Source: Splendidivirga corallicola (GTDB lineage Bacteria > Bacteroidota > Bacteroidia > Cytophagales > Cyclobacteriaceae). Taken from it: a DNA stretch of 64,000 nucleotides. The position numbers were made by a program, and so were the translations under genes. Location of the stretch: positions 62,001 through 126,000 of the forward strand of contig JAUJEA010000012.1 of NCBI GenBank assembly GCA_030442035.1, given 5' to 3'. The notes below the pieces were generated by a model. That model was not told where the DNA came from, searched no databases, and was given only the letters and a program-made list of their open reading frames with translations. Shown here piece by piece: positions 15,524 through 24,473 of this stretch (position 1 is its first letter; the number at the start of each line of letters is the position of its first letter).

Positions 15524-16057
15524 ATGAGAAAAATAGCCCTTGGATTCGTCATTATTTTGTCGGGATGTATATCAGCCAATATCACATCAAATAAAGCCCC
15601 GGACTTTAATGAAAAGATCGGTCGACTCTACATCGTGGTGCGTGGATCTGACAATGCAAAACACTTCTTTGATTCATTCAACAACTACTTAGATCAGTCA
15701 TTAAAAAGTAAAGGTGTTGAAACAAGTTATCATTACTTTGGCCCATTATCGCTGGAAAGTGAAGAGGATGTTGACAATAAAATAAAGGAGTTTGGACCGA
15801 AGCTCTTAATGACAATTCAACAAACAGAATCAAGAAACACAATACACCGGCATGAGACTTCATTGACCACTACAAATACCGGAGCATCTTTTGACATCAG
15901 ACTTATCAGACCCGATTCCAAATCAACCATGTGGCGAGCTAATCTGAGTTCATTCGCATCTTATGGATTATCCGGATCAGCAAAAAGTTCGGTTGATAAA
16001 CTGATAGAAAAGCTAACAACAGACGGACTACTTCCAAGAACAGGAAACAATAAATAA
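15524..16057 (+). CDS. Lipoprotein of unknown function
   Basis: 177 residues from ATG 15524; the longer frame from 15491 adds eleven residues before a standard signal. MRKIALGFVIILSGC gives a lipobox with Cys at residue 15. The mature domain is alpha/beta (KIGRLYIVVRGSDNAKHFFD, IKEFGPKLLMTIQQTE) and resembles small periplasmic proteins that carry an LptE- or DUF4136-like fold, but similarity is too weak to name. It stands alone between short gene-free gaps. Confidence 0.65.
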   Translation: MRKIALGFVIILSGCISANITSNKAPDFNEKIGRLYIVVRGSDNAKHFFDSFNNYLDQSLKSKGVETSYHYFGPLSLESEEDVDNKIKEFGPKLLMTIQQTESRNTIHRHETSLTTTNTGASFDIRLIRPDSKSTMWRANLSSFASYGLSGSAKSSVDKLIEKLTTDGLLPRTGNNK

Positions 16058-16159
16058 AAATACCCTTGGCAAGCCGATGAGTTTGCCAGTTTACTTACTA
16101 GAAGTTTCGTTTCCCTTCTGTTCCGGACAAAATGTTTCAAACAGTTGACACTCGTGTAG

Positions 16160-16262
16160 GCTAAAATCTGAATACCTTCAACCTATACATAATTCGTAAT
16201 TTGTCATTCGAAATTCGTAATTCATTCAAAACTAATAATTCAAAATTCAACATTTTGTTAAT
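16160..16262. repeat. AATTCGTAATT-type intergenic repeats
   Basis: Tandem-like, imperfect units such as AATTCGTAATT, AATTCAAAATTC and AATTTGTCATTCGAAATTCG. The same kind of sequence fills spacers near 23380-23460, 25922-25970, 31800-31835, 33357-33400, 33808-33846, 44955-45025, 46172-46208 and 53110-53140. Confidence 0.5.
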
Positions 16263-16302
16263 CAGTAATTTAATGCATGTTCAGGAAACGCTTATGTTTT
16301 CC

Positions 16303-16614
16303 CTAACGTGTTTCCTGCCGACTCGCAGTATGTTTAAAGATTTTGGCATCTGCTACGAAGGTTCCAAAAGGGATGAGCGAAGCGGCCAGTGCCAGGAATG
16401 AGATTTTAAAGTTCCAGCGATGGAGGTAAATGTTTTGAAAGCATAAAATGATGTACAGGATAAATAGCCAGCCATGTGCCAACCCTACATAGAAGTTTGG
16501 TTCTGTAATGCTCAACATGTATTTCAAGGGCATGGTGATACCAAAAAGTAAATAGCTTACACCTTCCAATATGGCCAGCAAACGCAGCCTTCCAAGCGGT
16601 GATTTTAAGTTCAT
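16303..16614 (-). CDS. DUF3817 integral membrane protein
   Basis: 103 residues, the normal size for DUF3817. Family marks: LRLLAILEGVSYLLFGITMP in helix 1, then KY in the following loop and GLAHGWLFILYI in helix 2, and LAASLIPFGTFVADAKIF in helix 3. Function of the family is unknown; it occurs widely in Bacteroidota and Actinomycetota. Convergent with the upstream lipoprotein gene across an AT-rich spacer made of AATTCGTAATT-type repeats. Confidence 0.85.
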   Translation of the reverse strand: MNLKSPLGRLRLLAILEGVSYLLFGITMPLKYMLSITEPNFYVGLAHGWLFILYIILCFQNIYLHRWNFKISFLALAASLIPFGTFVADAKIFKHTASRQETR

Positions 16615-16850
16615 TTCAAATAGTCGGTTAATTTTATTTTTTGCGAAGGTACTAATAGAGCGGGAATTTTTAGAGGCTTGATAACAATGTATCCGGGACT
16701 TTTAACATGCAAGGTGATCAGGCTTGAAAAGAGTCTGAGCTGAAACCATCAAACGTCATAAACACACCAAAACCTGTAGTCTGTCGACATTTTATTTTTT
16801 AATGAGGGAATCATGGTAGCATTGCTGCTCAACTTTAAATTCAGAGATCT

Positions 16851-17777
16851 ATGAAAAAAACAATTATCTTTTCTTTATACCTGGTGATGTTTCAGGCTGC
16901 CTCTGGACAAGATTATGTACGTCAGGCAGACAGCTTAAAGGATGAAGGACTGTTGGTGCCTGCTTTGATGAAATATGCTACAGCCTTCACACAAAACCCC
17001 TCTCACGAAGTGTCTTATAAGATTGCTTCCACTTCAGCGCTGCTATGGACTTCACAGATGAGAGATACCTCCTTCTTTTTTCTGAACCATGCACTCCAAA
17101 ATGATTCTACCTTAACGGCACTGTACGCGCCTCATTTCTTAAGTCTCATTGATGATCCCAGGTGGGATAGGGTTGAAGAGTCACAGCTTAAGAAATATGA
17201 AGCGAAAAATGGAGCTATCAGGAATAAACCCTTTGCCAAAGAATTGTTCAGGATGATCATCAAAGATCAGGGCTTTATGTATGCCGGGAACATCGAAAGG
17301 AAGAAATACATCGATAATGGCGGATACTTTAGTTCACCATCCATTTTTCCTATACTCGCGATGGAGGAGATAAATAAGGAGGAAAATGAAAAAAGGTTGA
17401 TAGAGCTACTAAACAAGTATGGTTGGCCAACGGCCTCCGGGGTGACGGAATATGCAGCGGCAGGGGCAGCGCTTATTATCAATCATAGTACTTATGAGGT
17501 TCGAGCAAAGTATTTTCCTATGTTGGAAGCAGCTTTCAAAAAAGGAGAGGCGCAGCCGCTTCGATATGCCAAGATGAAGGATCGTTTATTGGTAGAGGAG
17601 GGGAAAGAGCAACTATATGGGACACAGATAAAATTTGAAAATTTAATTCGCAAACCCCATCCAATCAAGGACCCTGAATATGTGGACAAACGCAGGGCGG
17701 AAATCGGATTGGGCCCATTGAGGTCTTACCTCAAGGCGAGATTTGATATTGATTGGCAGGTTGCTCACAAAGAATAA
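16851..17777 (+). CDS. Secreted DUF6624-type protein
   Basis: 308 residues. Signal peptide MKKTIIFSLYLVMFQAASGQ. The N-terminal 110 residues look like TPR helices (ADSLKDEGLLVPALMKYATA, FFFLNHALQNDS). The C-terminal part carries the DUF6624 pattern: NKYGWPTASGVTEYAAAGA, IINHSTYEVRAKYFPMLEAA and DRLLVEEGKEQLYGTQI. The family's function is unknown. It stands alone, 230 bases before the TrpB2 gene. Confidence 0.75.
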   Translation: MKKTIIFSLYLVMFQAASGQDYVRQADSLKDEGLLVPALMKYATAFTQNPSHEVSYKIASTSALLWTSQMRDTSFFFLNHALQNDSTLTALYAPHFLSLIDDPRWDRVEESQLKKYEAKNGAIRNKPFAKELFRMIIKDQGFMYAGNIERKKYIDNGGYFSSPSIFPILAMEEINKEENEKRLIELLNKYGWPTASGVTEYAAAGAALIINHSTYEVRAKYFPMLEAAFKKGEAQPLRYAKMKDRLLVEEGKEQLYGTQIKFENLIRKPHPIKDPEYVDKRRAEIGLGPLRSYLKARFDIDWQVAHKE

Positions 17778-18007
17778 CCTGGACCAAAACAATATGGATG
17801 CTCATTTTTATCCAACACTTTACTTCTTATCTTTATAAGCGTTACTTTATTCGGAAAAAAAGTAATGAATATTTCAAATCAATTTGGCAATTAAACCACA
17901 ACCAACATTATGTATGAAGTCATGATCTTTAAAGCCTTTGAGTAAGCCAAGGCCCTGATTCATGTATTCAACATGGGTAACTATAATAATTACAAGAAAT
18001 ATTGAAA

Positions 18008-19372
18008 ATGAAGCATCGAAAAATCACCCTAAGCGAACAAGAGATACCTGAAAAATGGTATAACATTATTGCAGACATGACGAACAAGCCGCTGCCACCT
18101 TTACATCCCGGAACAAAAGAACCCATTGGGCCGGATGCCTTGGCTCCATTGTTTCCCATGGAGTTGATAAAGCAGGAAGTATCAGGAGAAAAATGGATAG
18201 CTATTCCTGATGAAGTCAGAAATATCTATTCTATCTGGAGACCAACTCCCTTATACAGGGCCTATGGATTGGAAAAAGCATTGGATACTCCTGCAAAGAT
18301 CTATTACAAATATGAAGGGGTGAGCCCTGCCGGCTCGCACAAACCCAATACATCCGTTCCCCAGGCCTATTATAACAAACAGGAAGGAATTAAAAGGATC
18401 ACGACTGAAACAGGTGCAGGGCAATGGGGGAGTGCATTGGCTTTTGCCTGTAATCATTTTGATATAGACTGTGAGGTCTACATGGTAAAGCTTTCCTATA
18501 ATCAAAAGCCATACAGAAAAGTCATGATGAATACCTGGGGTGCTAAAGTTTTCCCTTCTCCTTCCGATGCTACTGAAGCGGGAAGAAAAATCCTGGCCCA
18601 GGACCCTGATACAACGGGTTCATTGGGCATTGCTATTTCCGAAGCGGTGGAAAGAGCGGCCATGAATGAGGACACGAAGTATGCCTTAGGAAGTGTGCTC
18701 AATCATGTAAAGTTACATCAAACCGTTATTGGGCAAGAGGCTGTGGTACAAATGGAAAAAGCAGGCGACATGCCTGATATTGTGATCGCACCCTTCGGTG
18801 GAGGTTCCAATTTTGCCGGCTTGGCTTTTCCGTTTCTTAGATTAAATTTTGATGAAGGGAGGAATATCAGGTGTATTGCCAGTGAGCCTACTTCCTGTCC
18901 GAAATTGACCCGGGGTGTATTCAGATATGATTTTGGGGATACAGTAGGCATGACTCCTTTATTGCCGATGTATACGTTAGGCCATAATTTTGTGCCGGCA
19001 CCAATTCATGCAGGAGGCTTAAGGTATCATGGGGCAGGAGTTATTGTAAGTCAGTTGTTAAAAGACAAATTGATTGAAGCTGTCGCCCATGATAACATTG
19101 AAGTATTCGAGGCCGGAGTCACATTTGCAAGGACAGAGGGGATCATTCCGGCTCCTGAAGCAACACATGGCATTGCAACAGCCATTGCAGAAGCCAAAAA
19201 ATGTAAAGAAGAAGGTGTATCAAGAACTATTTTATTCAACTTATGTGGTCATGGTAATTTCGATATGAAGGCTTATGAAGATTACTTCGCAGGCAATATT
19301 GTCAGGCATGATTTGACTTCCGAAGAAATTAAGGCTTCCCTTGCTGAATTGGAAACACCGGAGATCGAGTAA
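18008..19372 (+). CDS. trpB: TrpB2-type tryptophan synthase beta-like PLP enzyme
   Basis: 454 residues from ATG 18008 (a TTG two codons earlier is possible). This length and the N-terminal [20 protein letters not shown] block belong to the TrpB2 branch (COG1350), longer than the classical beta subunit. PLP lysine in GSHKPNTS; phosphate-binding glycine loop [14 protein letters not shown]-terminal [11 protein letters not shown]. TrpB2 enzymes join indole and serine to give tryptophan, or work as stand-alone variants with O-phosphoserine. There is no trpA or other trp gene nearby, consistent with a stand-alone role in indole salvage. The symbol is used in the broad sense. Confidence 0.88.
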   Translation: MKHRKITLSEQEIPEKWYNIIADMTNKPLPPLHPGTKEPIGPDALAPLFPMELIKQEVSGEKWIAIPDEVRNIYSIWRPTPLYRAYGLEKALDTPAKIYYKYEGVSPAGSHKPNTSVPQAYYNKQEGIKRITTETGAGQWGSALAFACNHFDIDCEVYMVKLSYNQKPYRKVMMNTWGAKVFPSPSDATEAGRKILAQDPDTTGSLGIAISEAVERAAMNEDTKYALGSVLNHVKLHQTVIGQEAVVQMEKAGDMPDIVIAPFGGGSNFAGLAFPFLRLNFDEGRNIRCIASEPTSCPKLTRGVFRYDFGDTVGMTPLLPMYTLGHNFVPAPIHAGGLRYHGAGVIVSQLLKDKLIEAVAHDNIEVFEAGVTFARTEGIIPAPEATHGIATAIAEAKKCKEEGVSRTILFNLCGHGNFDMKAYEDYFAGNIVRHDLTSEEIKASLAELETPEIE

Positions 19373-19500
19373 CCCTGAAGGGAATCGAGTTATCAAACAT
19401 AACATGCCATAATCATATTGTACCATCCTGATACAGGATGGTCACATTTTTTTCAGGAGGTGTTCAGGTGATTTTAGTTTTACTTCAAAAAAGTAAAAAC

Positions 19501-20550
19501 ATGAAAAAAAGAATCACCTTAAACATGCTATTCCTACTGGTTTTCAGTGTTTCCGGCTATGCCCAGGAAATCCATACAATTATTAAAGGAAAAGTTCACA
19601 ACTGGCCAACAGATACGATTTATTTGAGTGAACTTCCGTTTCATTCTCCTTATTCAAGATCCGTCAAATACCAGCTAATTTCAGATGATAGTACTTTTAC
19701 TTTTCAATTTGAAAAAGTAAAGATTCCTTTTGTACTTTATTTAAGCCCGGATAAAAAGTTAATCAATCAAAACTTTCAGTCACTGTTATTTGACAACTTG
19801 ACTGATAAGCACTATTATGGACACTGTGCTAAGTTTTATACCCACGGACTGACCACCCATTTAATTGGACCGGGTGAAAAGCTTGAAATTGACATAATCT
19901 ATAAAGGTTGGGATAAAGCAAAATTGGAATTCACGGGATCTGATTCATTTCAAAATTATTATTATCAAAAATCATTCGCCCTTGATAATACTATAGACAA
20001 GAGATTGGAGCTATATGCATCGAAATCCATGAAAATAGTGATAGCCCAGCTCAAAAAAGTCACTCAAAAATTGTTGGCAAGGTTGGAAAAAGAGAAAGAA
20101 AAACTCAGCCCACTGTTTTACGACTATATTAAAGCTGAAATTGAATTTGGGGCCAGAAAAGAGTTTCTGAAATTTTTAAGGTTTTCCAAAGAAACGGAAA
20201 TGCAATCGCTATTCTCAGAAGAAATTCCCAAAGAAATCATGGATGTGGTTGAGTTTGACAAATCTAAAATCAATGAGGCCATTTTAATAAGTGAGGAATA
20301 CAATGAATATCTGGAATTGTATCTTAACTTTAAGATGAATATTATCAATAAAAAGCATATCCTTTACAATGAATTCAGCATGCAAAAATGTCAGATTGCT
20401 ATAAAAGTATTACCAGAGGAATCTATCTATTATTACCTTGCCAATCACCTAATACAATATCCTGAAGTCGAGTTTTTTGATGATTTGGTATCTGAGCTTA
20501 TTAAAAGATATCCGGAAGGTGAATTAAATGATGTGCTATTAGAAATATAG
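19501..20550 (+). CDS. DUF4369-like exported protein without a thioredoxin domain
   Basis: 349 residues from ATG 19501; the frame opens at 19438 but a proper signal peptide starts at MKKRITLNMLFLLVFSVSGY with AQ following. Residues about 25-130 form a beta domain (IIKGKVHNWPTDTIYLSELP, LIGPGEKLEIDIIYKG) of the kind that opens DUF4369/TlpA-type proteins of Bacteroidota, followed by about 200 residues of helices. The usual C-terminal thioredoxin domain is absent; the next gene, 49 bases on, encodes a thioredoxin-fold protein instead. The two may act together in the periplasm. Confidence 0.65.
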   Translation: MKKRITLNMLFLLVFSVSGYAQEIHTIIKGKVHNWPTDTIYLSELPFHSPYSRSVKYQLISDDSTFTFQFEKVKIPFVLYLSPDKKLINQNFQSLLFDNLTDKHYYGHCAKFYTHGLTTHLIGPGEKLEIDIIYKGWDKAKLEFTGSDSFQNYYYQKSFALDNTIDKRLELYASKSMKIVIAQLKKVTQKLLARLEKEKEKLSPLFYDYIKAEIEFGARKEFLKFLRFSKETEMQSLFSEEIPKEIMDVVEFDKSKINEAILISEEYNEYLELYLNFKMNIINKKHILYNEFSMQKCQIAIKVLPEESIYYYLANHLIQYPEVEFFDDLVSELIKRYPEGELNDVLLEI

Positions 20551-20599
20551 CTGATCATCACAATGGCTTCACCGGGTTTACCTTCTTATCACTAGAAAA

Positions 20600-21151
20600 A
20601 TGAAAATCACATTGAAGATTTTGGGGATAGCGGCATTTTTTATAGCTATTGGGTATGTTCTTACCTATCCTTTTGAACTATCGTATTCCGGAACAAATAC
20701 TGTTAAAATATTGGTGGAATCGGAACATTTCTCGGATCTGGATGATCTGATTAAAAGAAAAGAATTTAATGGTAAAGTACTTTACATATCAATTGCGGAA
20801 CCCTTTGAAAGTTATTTTGATGATGGGCTGGGTCCATTAAAGGAATTGATGAATCACTATCGGCACGAAGAAATTGTATTTGTTCATTTAAGTCGAGCTG
20901 ATAGTGATTATGGGAGAAAGAACAATGAAATAAGAAAATGGAAAGTAGGCATAGAGGCATATAAATTAAAAGGATATCATGCTCTTATGCTTCCTGATTT
21001 ACAAAAGAAAATTCTGAAAAATAGTTTAAAAGGATTTTTACCTATGTATTTGATTGTGGATAAATATGGAAACATTGTAGACTATAATGCTCCTAAGCCC
21101 TACCAGAAGGAGAAGCTTTATCCGAAATTGAATGAATTGTTAGCACTATAA
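20600..21151 (+). CDS. Membrane-anchored thioredoxin-fold protein lacking the CxxC
   Basis: 183 residues. An N-terminal membrane anchor (ILGIAAFFIAIGYVLTYPF) is followed by a TlpA/thioredoxin-like domain: FNGKVLYISIA replaces the strand before the active site, EEIVFVHLSRADSD and KWKVGIEAYKLKGYHALMLP match the family, and LPMYLIVDKYGNIVDYNAPKP keeps the cis-Pro strand. There is no Cys anywhere in the protein, so it cannot do dithiol chemistry and probably serves as a binding or scaffold domain. It follows the DUF4369-like gene and precedes the LytS kinase by 16 bases, so all four genes to 23290 may be one operon. Confidence 0.7.
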   Translation: MKITLKILGIAAFFIAIGYVLTYPFELSYSGTNTVKILVESEHFSDLDDLIKRKEFNGKVLYISIAEPFESYFDDGLGPLKELMNHYRHEEIVFVHLSRADSDYGRKNNEIRKWKVGIEAYKLKGYHALMLPDLQKKILKNSLKGFLPMYLIVDKYGNIVDYNAPKPYQKEKLYPKLNELLAL

Positions 21152-21167
21152 TTTGGAAACGGTACGC

Positions 21168-22613
21168 ATGACAGCCATTACACTTTATCCATTAGATAAG
21201 ACAAAATTACTGACACACATTTCTTTTGCCGTTATATTTGCTTCAATTATTCCAGCCATCAATCCTGATTTTCCATTGTATTTCTCAGAAAGGATCAGGT
21301 TTGTAACCTATCTTGCCCTGGCAGGAATGGCCCTCGTTTACATCCACACTTTGGTACTATATCCCATTTTAATCCTAGAAAAAAATAGAAGGAAGTATCG
21401 ATTATATCTTTTCGGTGTGCTTTTTCTTTATTTGCTAGTTGGAATTCATTTGGGATTATTACTTCTTACGCGAGAAGGCCAAGGAAAAAACGACTTTCTG
21501 CTTGTAAGATCATTTGCACCCTTGGATAGCGAACAAGCGATCTGGATTTTCTTGTTTCCTCTGTTCTTTTTGCTTCCCATAACTTTTTTATCCCACATTT
21601 ATAGCCTTCTGATCTACAGAGAAAAGGTCCTTCTGAAGTTGCTGGAGTTTATTGGTAATGTGATCGTTGTCTTTTTACTGTTCGTATTGCTCGCTATTGT
21701 AGACGGTGGCGTGATGTTTATGATCCTGGCTATTATACTGGCCGTGTTTTATTGCAATGCCTTTTATGCAACTCCTTTGTTGATCGATGAGAAGAACATT
21801 AAAAAGTATTTGCTGGTTTTATTAGCACTTTGTTCATGCTACTATATAAGTTCAATTACCTATGGGTGGAACGTTGGAGCAGTAGGTAGGGGAGAGCGTT
21901 TTGTTGCTTTTTTATTTATTTTAACAGGAGTCCTTTTTATATCGTTGGTTTTATCTTTTATCTACGGTTATATCAGGTTAAGGCTTAAAGCCAAAGAACA
22001 ATTACTCAACCTCAAAATTGGTGCTAAAGAGTCGGAGTTGAAACTTTTAAAGTCACAGGTAAATCCTCATTTTTTATTTAATGCATTGAATACCTTGTAC
22101 GCAAGTTCCATACAGGAAAATGCCTCAAAAACCGCAGATAGTATCACACAATTGGCTAATTTGATCCGGTACATGCAGGAGGATATCAATAAGGACTTTA
22201 TATCGCTCGAACGAGAAACAAAATATCTGCAAGACTACATCAAAATACAGGAAGCTAGGTGTGCCATTCCCCCACATGTAGAGCTGAAATTTGAGCATAT
22301 AGATGACTATCAGATCAGTCCGGGGATATTCATTCCTTTTGTCGAAAATGCTTTTAAGTACGGTGTAAACCCAAAAGGTGAATCCGAATTATTAGTAAGC
22401 GTAGTTTGTCAGGAAAACACCATACACTTCGAGTGCAGCAATACTTATGATGCAAATTTTGAAGTATTCCACAGAGAACAGGGCTTTGGAATAGGAATTA
22501 AAAATGTAAAAGAAAGGCTGCAGTTGGTTTACCCAGATAAACACAGCATTGATATTGATAAGCGTGATGATATGTTTATTGTGAACATTAAAATAAATAC
22601 TTCAAACACATGA
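21168..22613 (+). CDS. LytS/YehU-family sensor histidine kinase
   Basis: 481 residues from ATG 21168 (a TTG at 21153 is a weaker choice). About seven or eight membrane helices in the first 270 residues form the sensor. The His_kinase domain (PF06580 type) follows with the phospho-His motif QVNPHFLFNALNTLY, then the HATPase N and G boxes (PFVENAFKYGVN and GFGIGIKNVKERL). It should phosphorylate the response regulator encoded next, with which its stop overlaps (ATGA). The signal is unknown. Confidence 0.9.
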   Translation: MTAITLYPLDKTKLLTHISFAVIFASIIPAINPDFPLYFSERIRFVTYLALAGMALVYIHTLVLYPILILEKNRRKYRLYLFGVLFLYLLVGIHLGLLLLTREGQGKNDFLLVRSFAPLDSEQAIWIFLFPLFFLLPITFLSHIYSLLIYREKVLLKLLEFIGNVIVVFLLFVLLAIVDGGVMFMILAIILAVFYCNAFYATPLLIDEKNIKKYLLVLLALCSCYYISSITYGWNVGAVGRGERFVAFLFILTGVLFISLVLSFIYGYIRLRLKAKEQLLNLKIGAKESELKLLKSQVNPHFLFNALNTLYASSIQENASKTADSITQLANLIRYMQEDINKDFISLERETKYLQDYIKIQEARCAIPPHVELKFEHIDDYQISPGIFIPFVENAFKYGVNPKGESELLVSVVCQENTIHFECSNTYDANFEVFHREQGFGIGIKNVKERLQLVYPDKHSIDIDKRDDMFIVNIKINTSNT

Positions 22614-23290
22614 TGACTGCCATTGCCATTGATGATGAACCCAAGGCCATTGATGTCATCAGATTTCATGTTTCCAAAATTCCCACACTGTCTCTAATTG
22701 CTCATTTTCACGAGCCGGAAGAGGCTATGAATTTCCTCAGAAGCAATCCTGTAGATTTGATTTTTCTGGATATCAATATGCCCTATTTTTCCGGACTGGA
22801 AATGCTGCAACAATTACAAATACAGCCCAATGTTATTTTTACCACTGCCTACAGTGAGTTTGCGCTCGAAAGCTATGATTATAATGCTGTAGACTATCTT
22901 CTCAAGCCTTTTGAATTTGACAGGTTTAAATTGGCTGTTGATAAGGCTGAAGAGCGTATTGAGTCTCAAAGGAAACAGCAATTATTCTTTTTTATAAAAG
23001 ATGGCTTTAAGAATATCAAAGTGCGTTTTGACGATATTTTGTTTATCAAAGGTTCCGGTAATTACCTTGATATTCAAACTGATCATAAAGTATATTCACC
23101 CAGAATGACCTTTGTTGAAATGCTCAATCAATTGCCCCCCTCAGACTTTGTCAGAGTGCATCAATCCTATATTGTGAATATTCATTACATAGATAAAATT
23201 GAAGATAACCATATCTTTATCGGATCACACAAAATCTCAATCAGCAGCAGTTATAGAGAAGTTTTCTTTAAAAGGCTTCGGATAGAATAA
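22610..23290 (+). CDS. LytR/AlgR-family response regulator (LytTR)
   Basis: 226 residues. Receiver domain: DDEP near the N-terminus, phospho-Asp in LIFLDINMP, Thr in VIFTTAYSEFALES and Lys in YLLKPFEFDRF. C-terminal LytTR DNA-binding domain: DDILFIKGSGNYLDIQTDHK, FVRVHQSYIVNIHYID. The start overlaps the stop of the kinase by four bases, so the pair is translationally coupled. Targets are not visible in the window. Confidence 0.92.
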   Translation: MMTAIAIDDEPKAIDVIRFHVSKIPTLSLIAHFHEPEEAMNFLRSNPVDLIFLDINMPYFSGLEMLQQLQIQPNVIFTTAYSEFALESYDYNAVDYLLKPFEFDRFKLAVDKAEERIESQRKQQLFFFIKDGFKNIKVRFDDILFIKGSGNYLDIQTDHKVYSPRMTFVEMLNQLPPSDFVRVHQSYIVNIHYIDKIEDNHIFIGSHKISISSSYREVFFKRLRIE

Positions 23291-23732
23291 ACTTTTTTAA
23301 GGGGGTGCCATATCCTAAAAATATTATTAAGATCATAGAGGAGCATCTTGTGCCTGATTCTTCATTTAGCTAAGGTAATGTTGAATTTTGAGTTATGAAT
23401 TTTGAATTAAATTACGAATTTCAAATGAGGAATTACGATTGGTAACGAAAATTCAACATCTTAACACCTCATCACTTTAACACTTCTGGTCTGTAATATG
23501 ATAGAAAATCTTCTGGCAGGCTAAAAAATATCATTAAAGCTGAAGGCTGAAACCTGAAACCTGAATGCTAATATTGATGGTGTTAAAGTTCCTCAAAAAA
23601 AATGATCACTTTTTAGTGATGCTACAGCTGTTATGAGCGATAAAATCCAACTCCTGTCATGATTCTTTTTTAAAGAACATCTCTATGAACTCGAATTGCC
23701 GTTTGATCAATGAGCTTCTTTTTGGTTAGTAT
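23291..23732. other. Gene-free stretch with AT-rich repeats
   Basis: No gene seen. 23380-23460 consists of AATTTTGAATT / AATTACGAATT-type units as in other spacers of the window. Confidence 0.4.
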
Positions 23733-23758
23733 AAAAAGTCCCGGACTTCATCCGGGAC
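23733..23758 (-). terminator. Rho-independent terminator (minus strand)
   Basis: GTCCCGGA and TCCGGGAC flank a five-base loop; on the minus strand the stem runs into TTTTTAT. It sits just after the stop of the decayed SDR gene. Confidence 0.75.
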
Positions 23759-23767
23759 CACATTGCT

Positions 23768-24220
23768 CTAATTCAATTGCAAATTTTGCTTCATCATATC
23801 GATGAACTCTGCGTCTTCCATTTGACTTCTTGCAGTTAACAGTTGTTCTGCATCTGCCCCCGCCCTGTATCTGAGTTGATCGCTCTCATCAGTAGCTGCC
23901 TGGAATATCACATCGGCGATTTGCTCCGGAGTACTCATATTTTCTTCTTTGATCATATTTTGGAAGGTATTCATTACGCCCGACACAAATTCATTGTATT
24001 CGGTTAGTGTCTCATTGTGTTGAAAATCCAATGATCTCCCTCCAAAGTCAGTAGCTACACCTCCAGGCTCTACTAATTTTTTTACATCAATGGGCGGATA
24101 GTTCGTAATGCAGAGATTCGCTAAATCCTTCAACAGCAAACTTTGTGGCATGGTAAAGCGGCATGATGGGAAAAGCCATTTACTGGACCCGGTGTTAAAA
24201 TTGTTTTATTAACCTTATTA
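23768..24220 (-). pseudogene. Decayed short-chain dehydrogenase (SDR)
   Basis: The longest frame (127 codons from 24151) holds only the C-terminal part of an SDR: KLVEPGGVATDFGGRSLDF and after. The catalytic YxxxK segment is present but in another frame: MAFPIMPLYHATKFAVEGFS reads from 24179 and ends at a TGA after YELSAH, and NTGSS lies in the first frame again further upstream. At least two frameshifts are therefore needed to rebuild it, and the N-terminal cofactor-binding half (TGxxxGxG) is missing. An IS200-like fragment begins about 40 bases beyond. Confidence 0.7.
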
Positions 24221-24257
24221 AAACCACTGTCTTAGACGGTAGTCATATTTGAAGGTA

Positions 24258-24410
24258 ATGCCTTACTGGGGCAACCACTTTTGGTCGAGAGGTTATATTG
24301 TGAGTACAATAGGTATAGATGAAGATAAGATCAAACGTTATGTAAAATATCAAGAGGGTGAAGGGCAGCAAGAGGATGGGAGTAAAGATATTCCTCTATT
24401 CGGAGATTAA
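24258..24410 (+). pseudogene. C-terminal fragment of an IS200/IS605-type transposase (TnpA)
   Basis: 50 residues: MPYWGNHFWSRGYIVSTIGI, then DEDKIKRYVKYQEGEGQ. The block WGxxFWSxGYxVSTxG is diagnostic for the end of IS200-family HUH transposases, covering the catalytic Tyr region (GYIVST). The HUH motif and the first two thirds are missing, so this is a relic. It lies where the decayed SDR has lost its 5' half, suggesting that the insertion helped to inactivate that gene. Confidence 0.7.
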
Positions 24411-24443
24411 CTCACCTCCTATGGAGGTAAAAACCATTGAAAG

Positions 24444-24462
24444 CCCCCACCTTTGGTGGGGG
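24444..24462. terminator. GC-rich hairpin, terminator or IS200 end
   Basis: CCCCCACC TTT GGTGGGGG, an 8-bp perfect stem. It is 12 bases past the stop of the minus-strand glycosidase, where it would serve as a terminator, but it also lies 33 bases after the IS200 fragment, where such elements carry a hairpin end. Both readings are possible. Confidence 0.5.
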
Positions 24463-24473
24463 TAATTTACTTC

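Noticed and set aside
24444-24462. Hairpin counted as certain IS200 right end
   Set aside because: It fits equally well as the terminator of the minus-strand glycosidase, so no exclusive claim is made.
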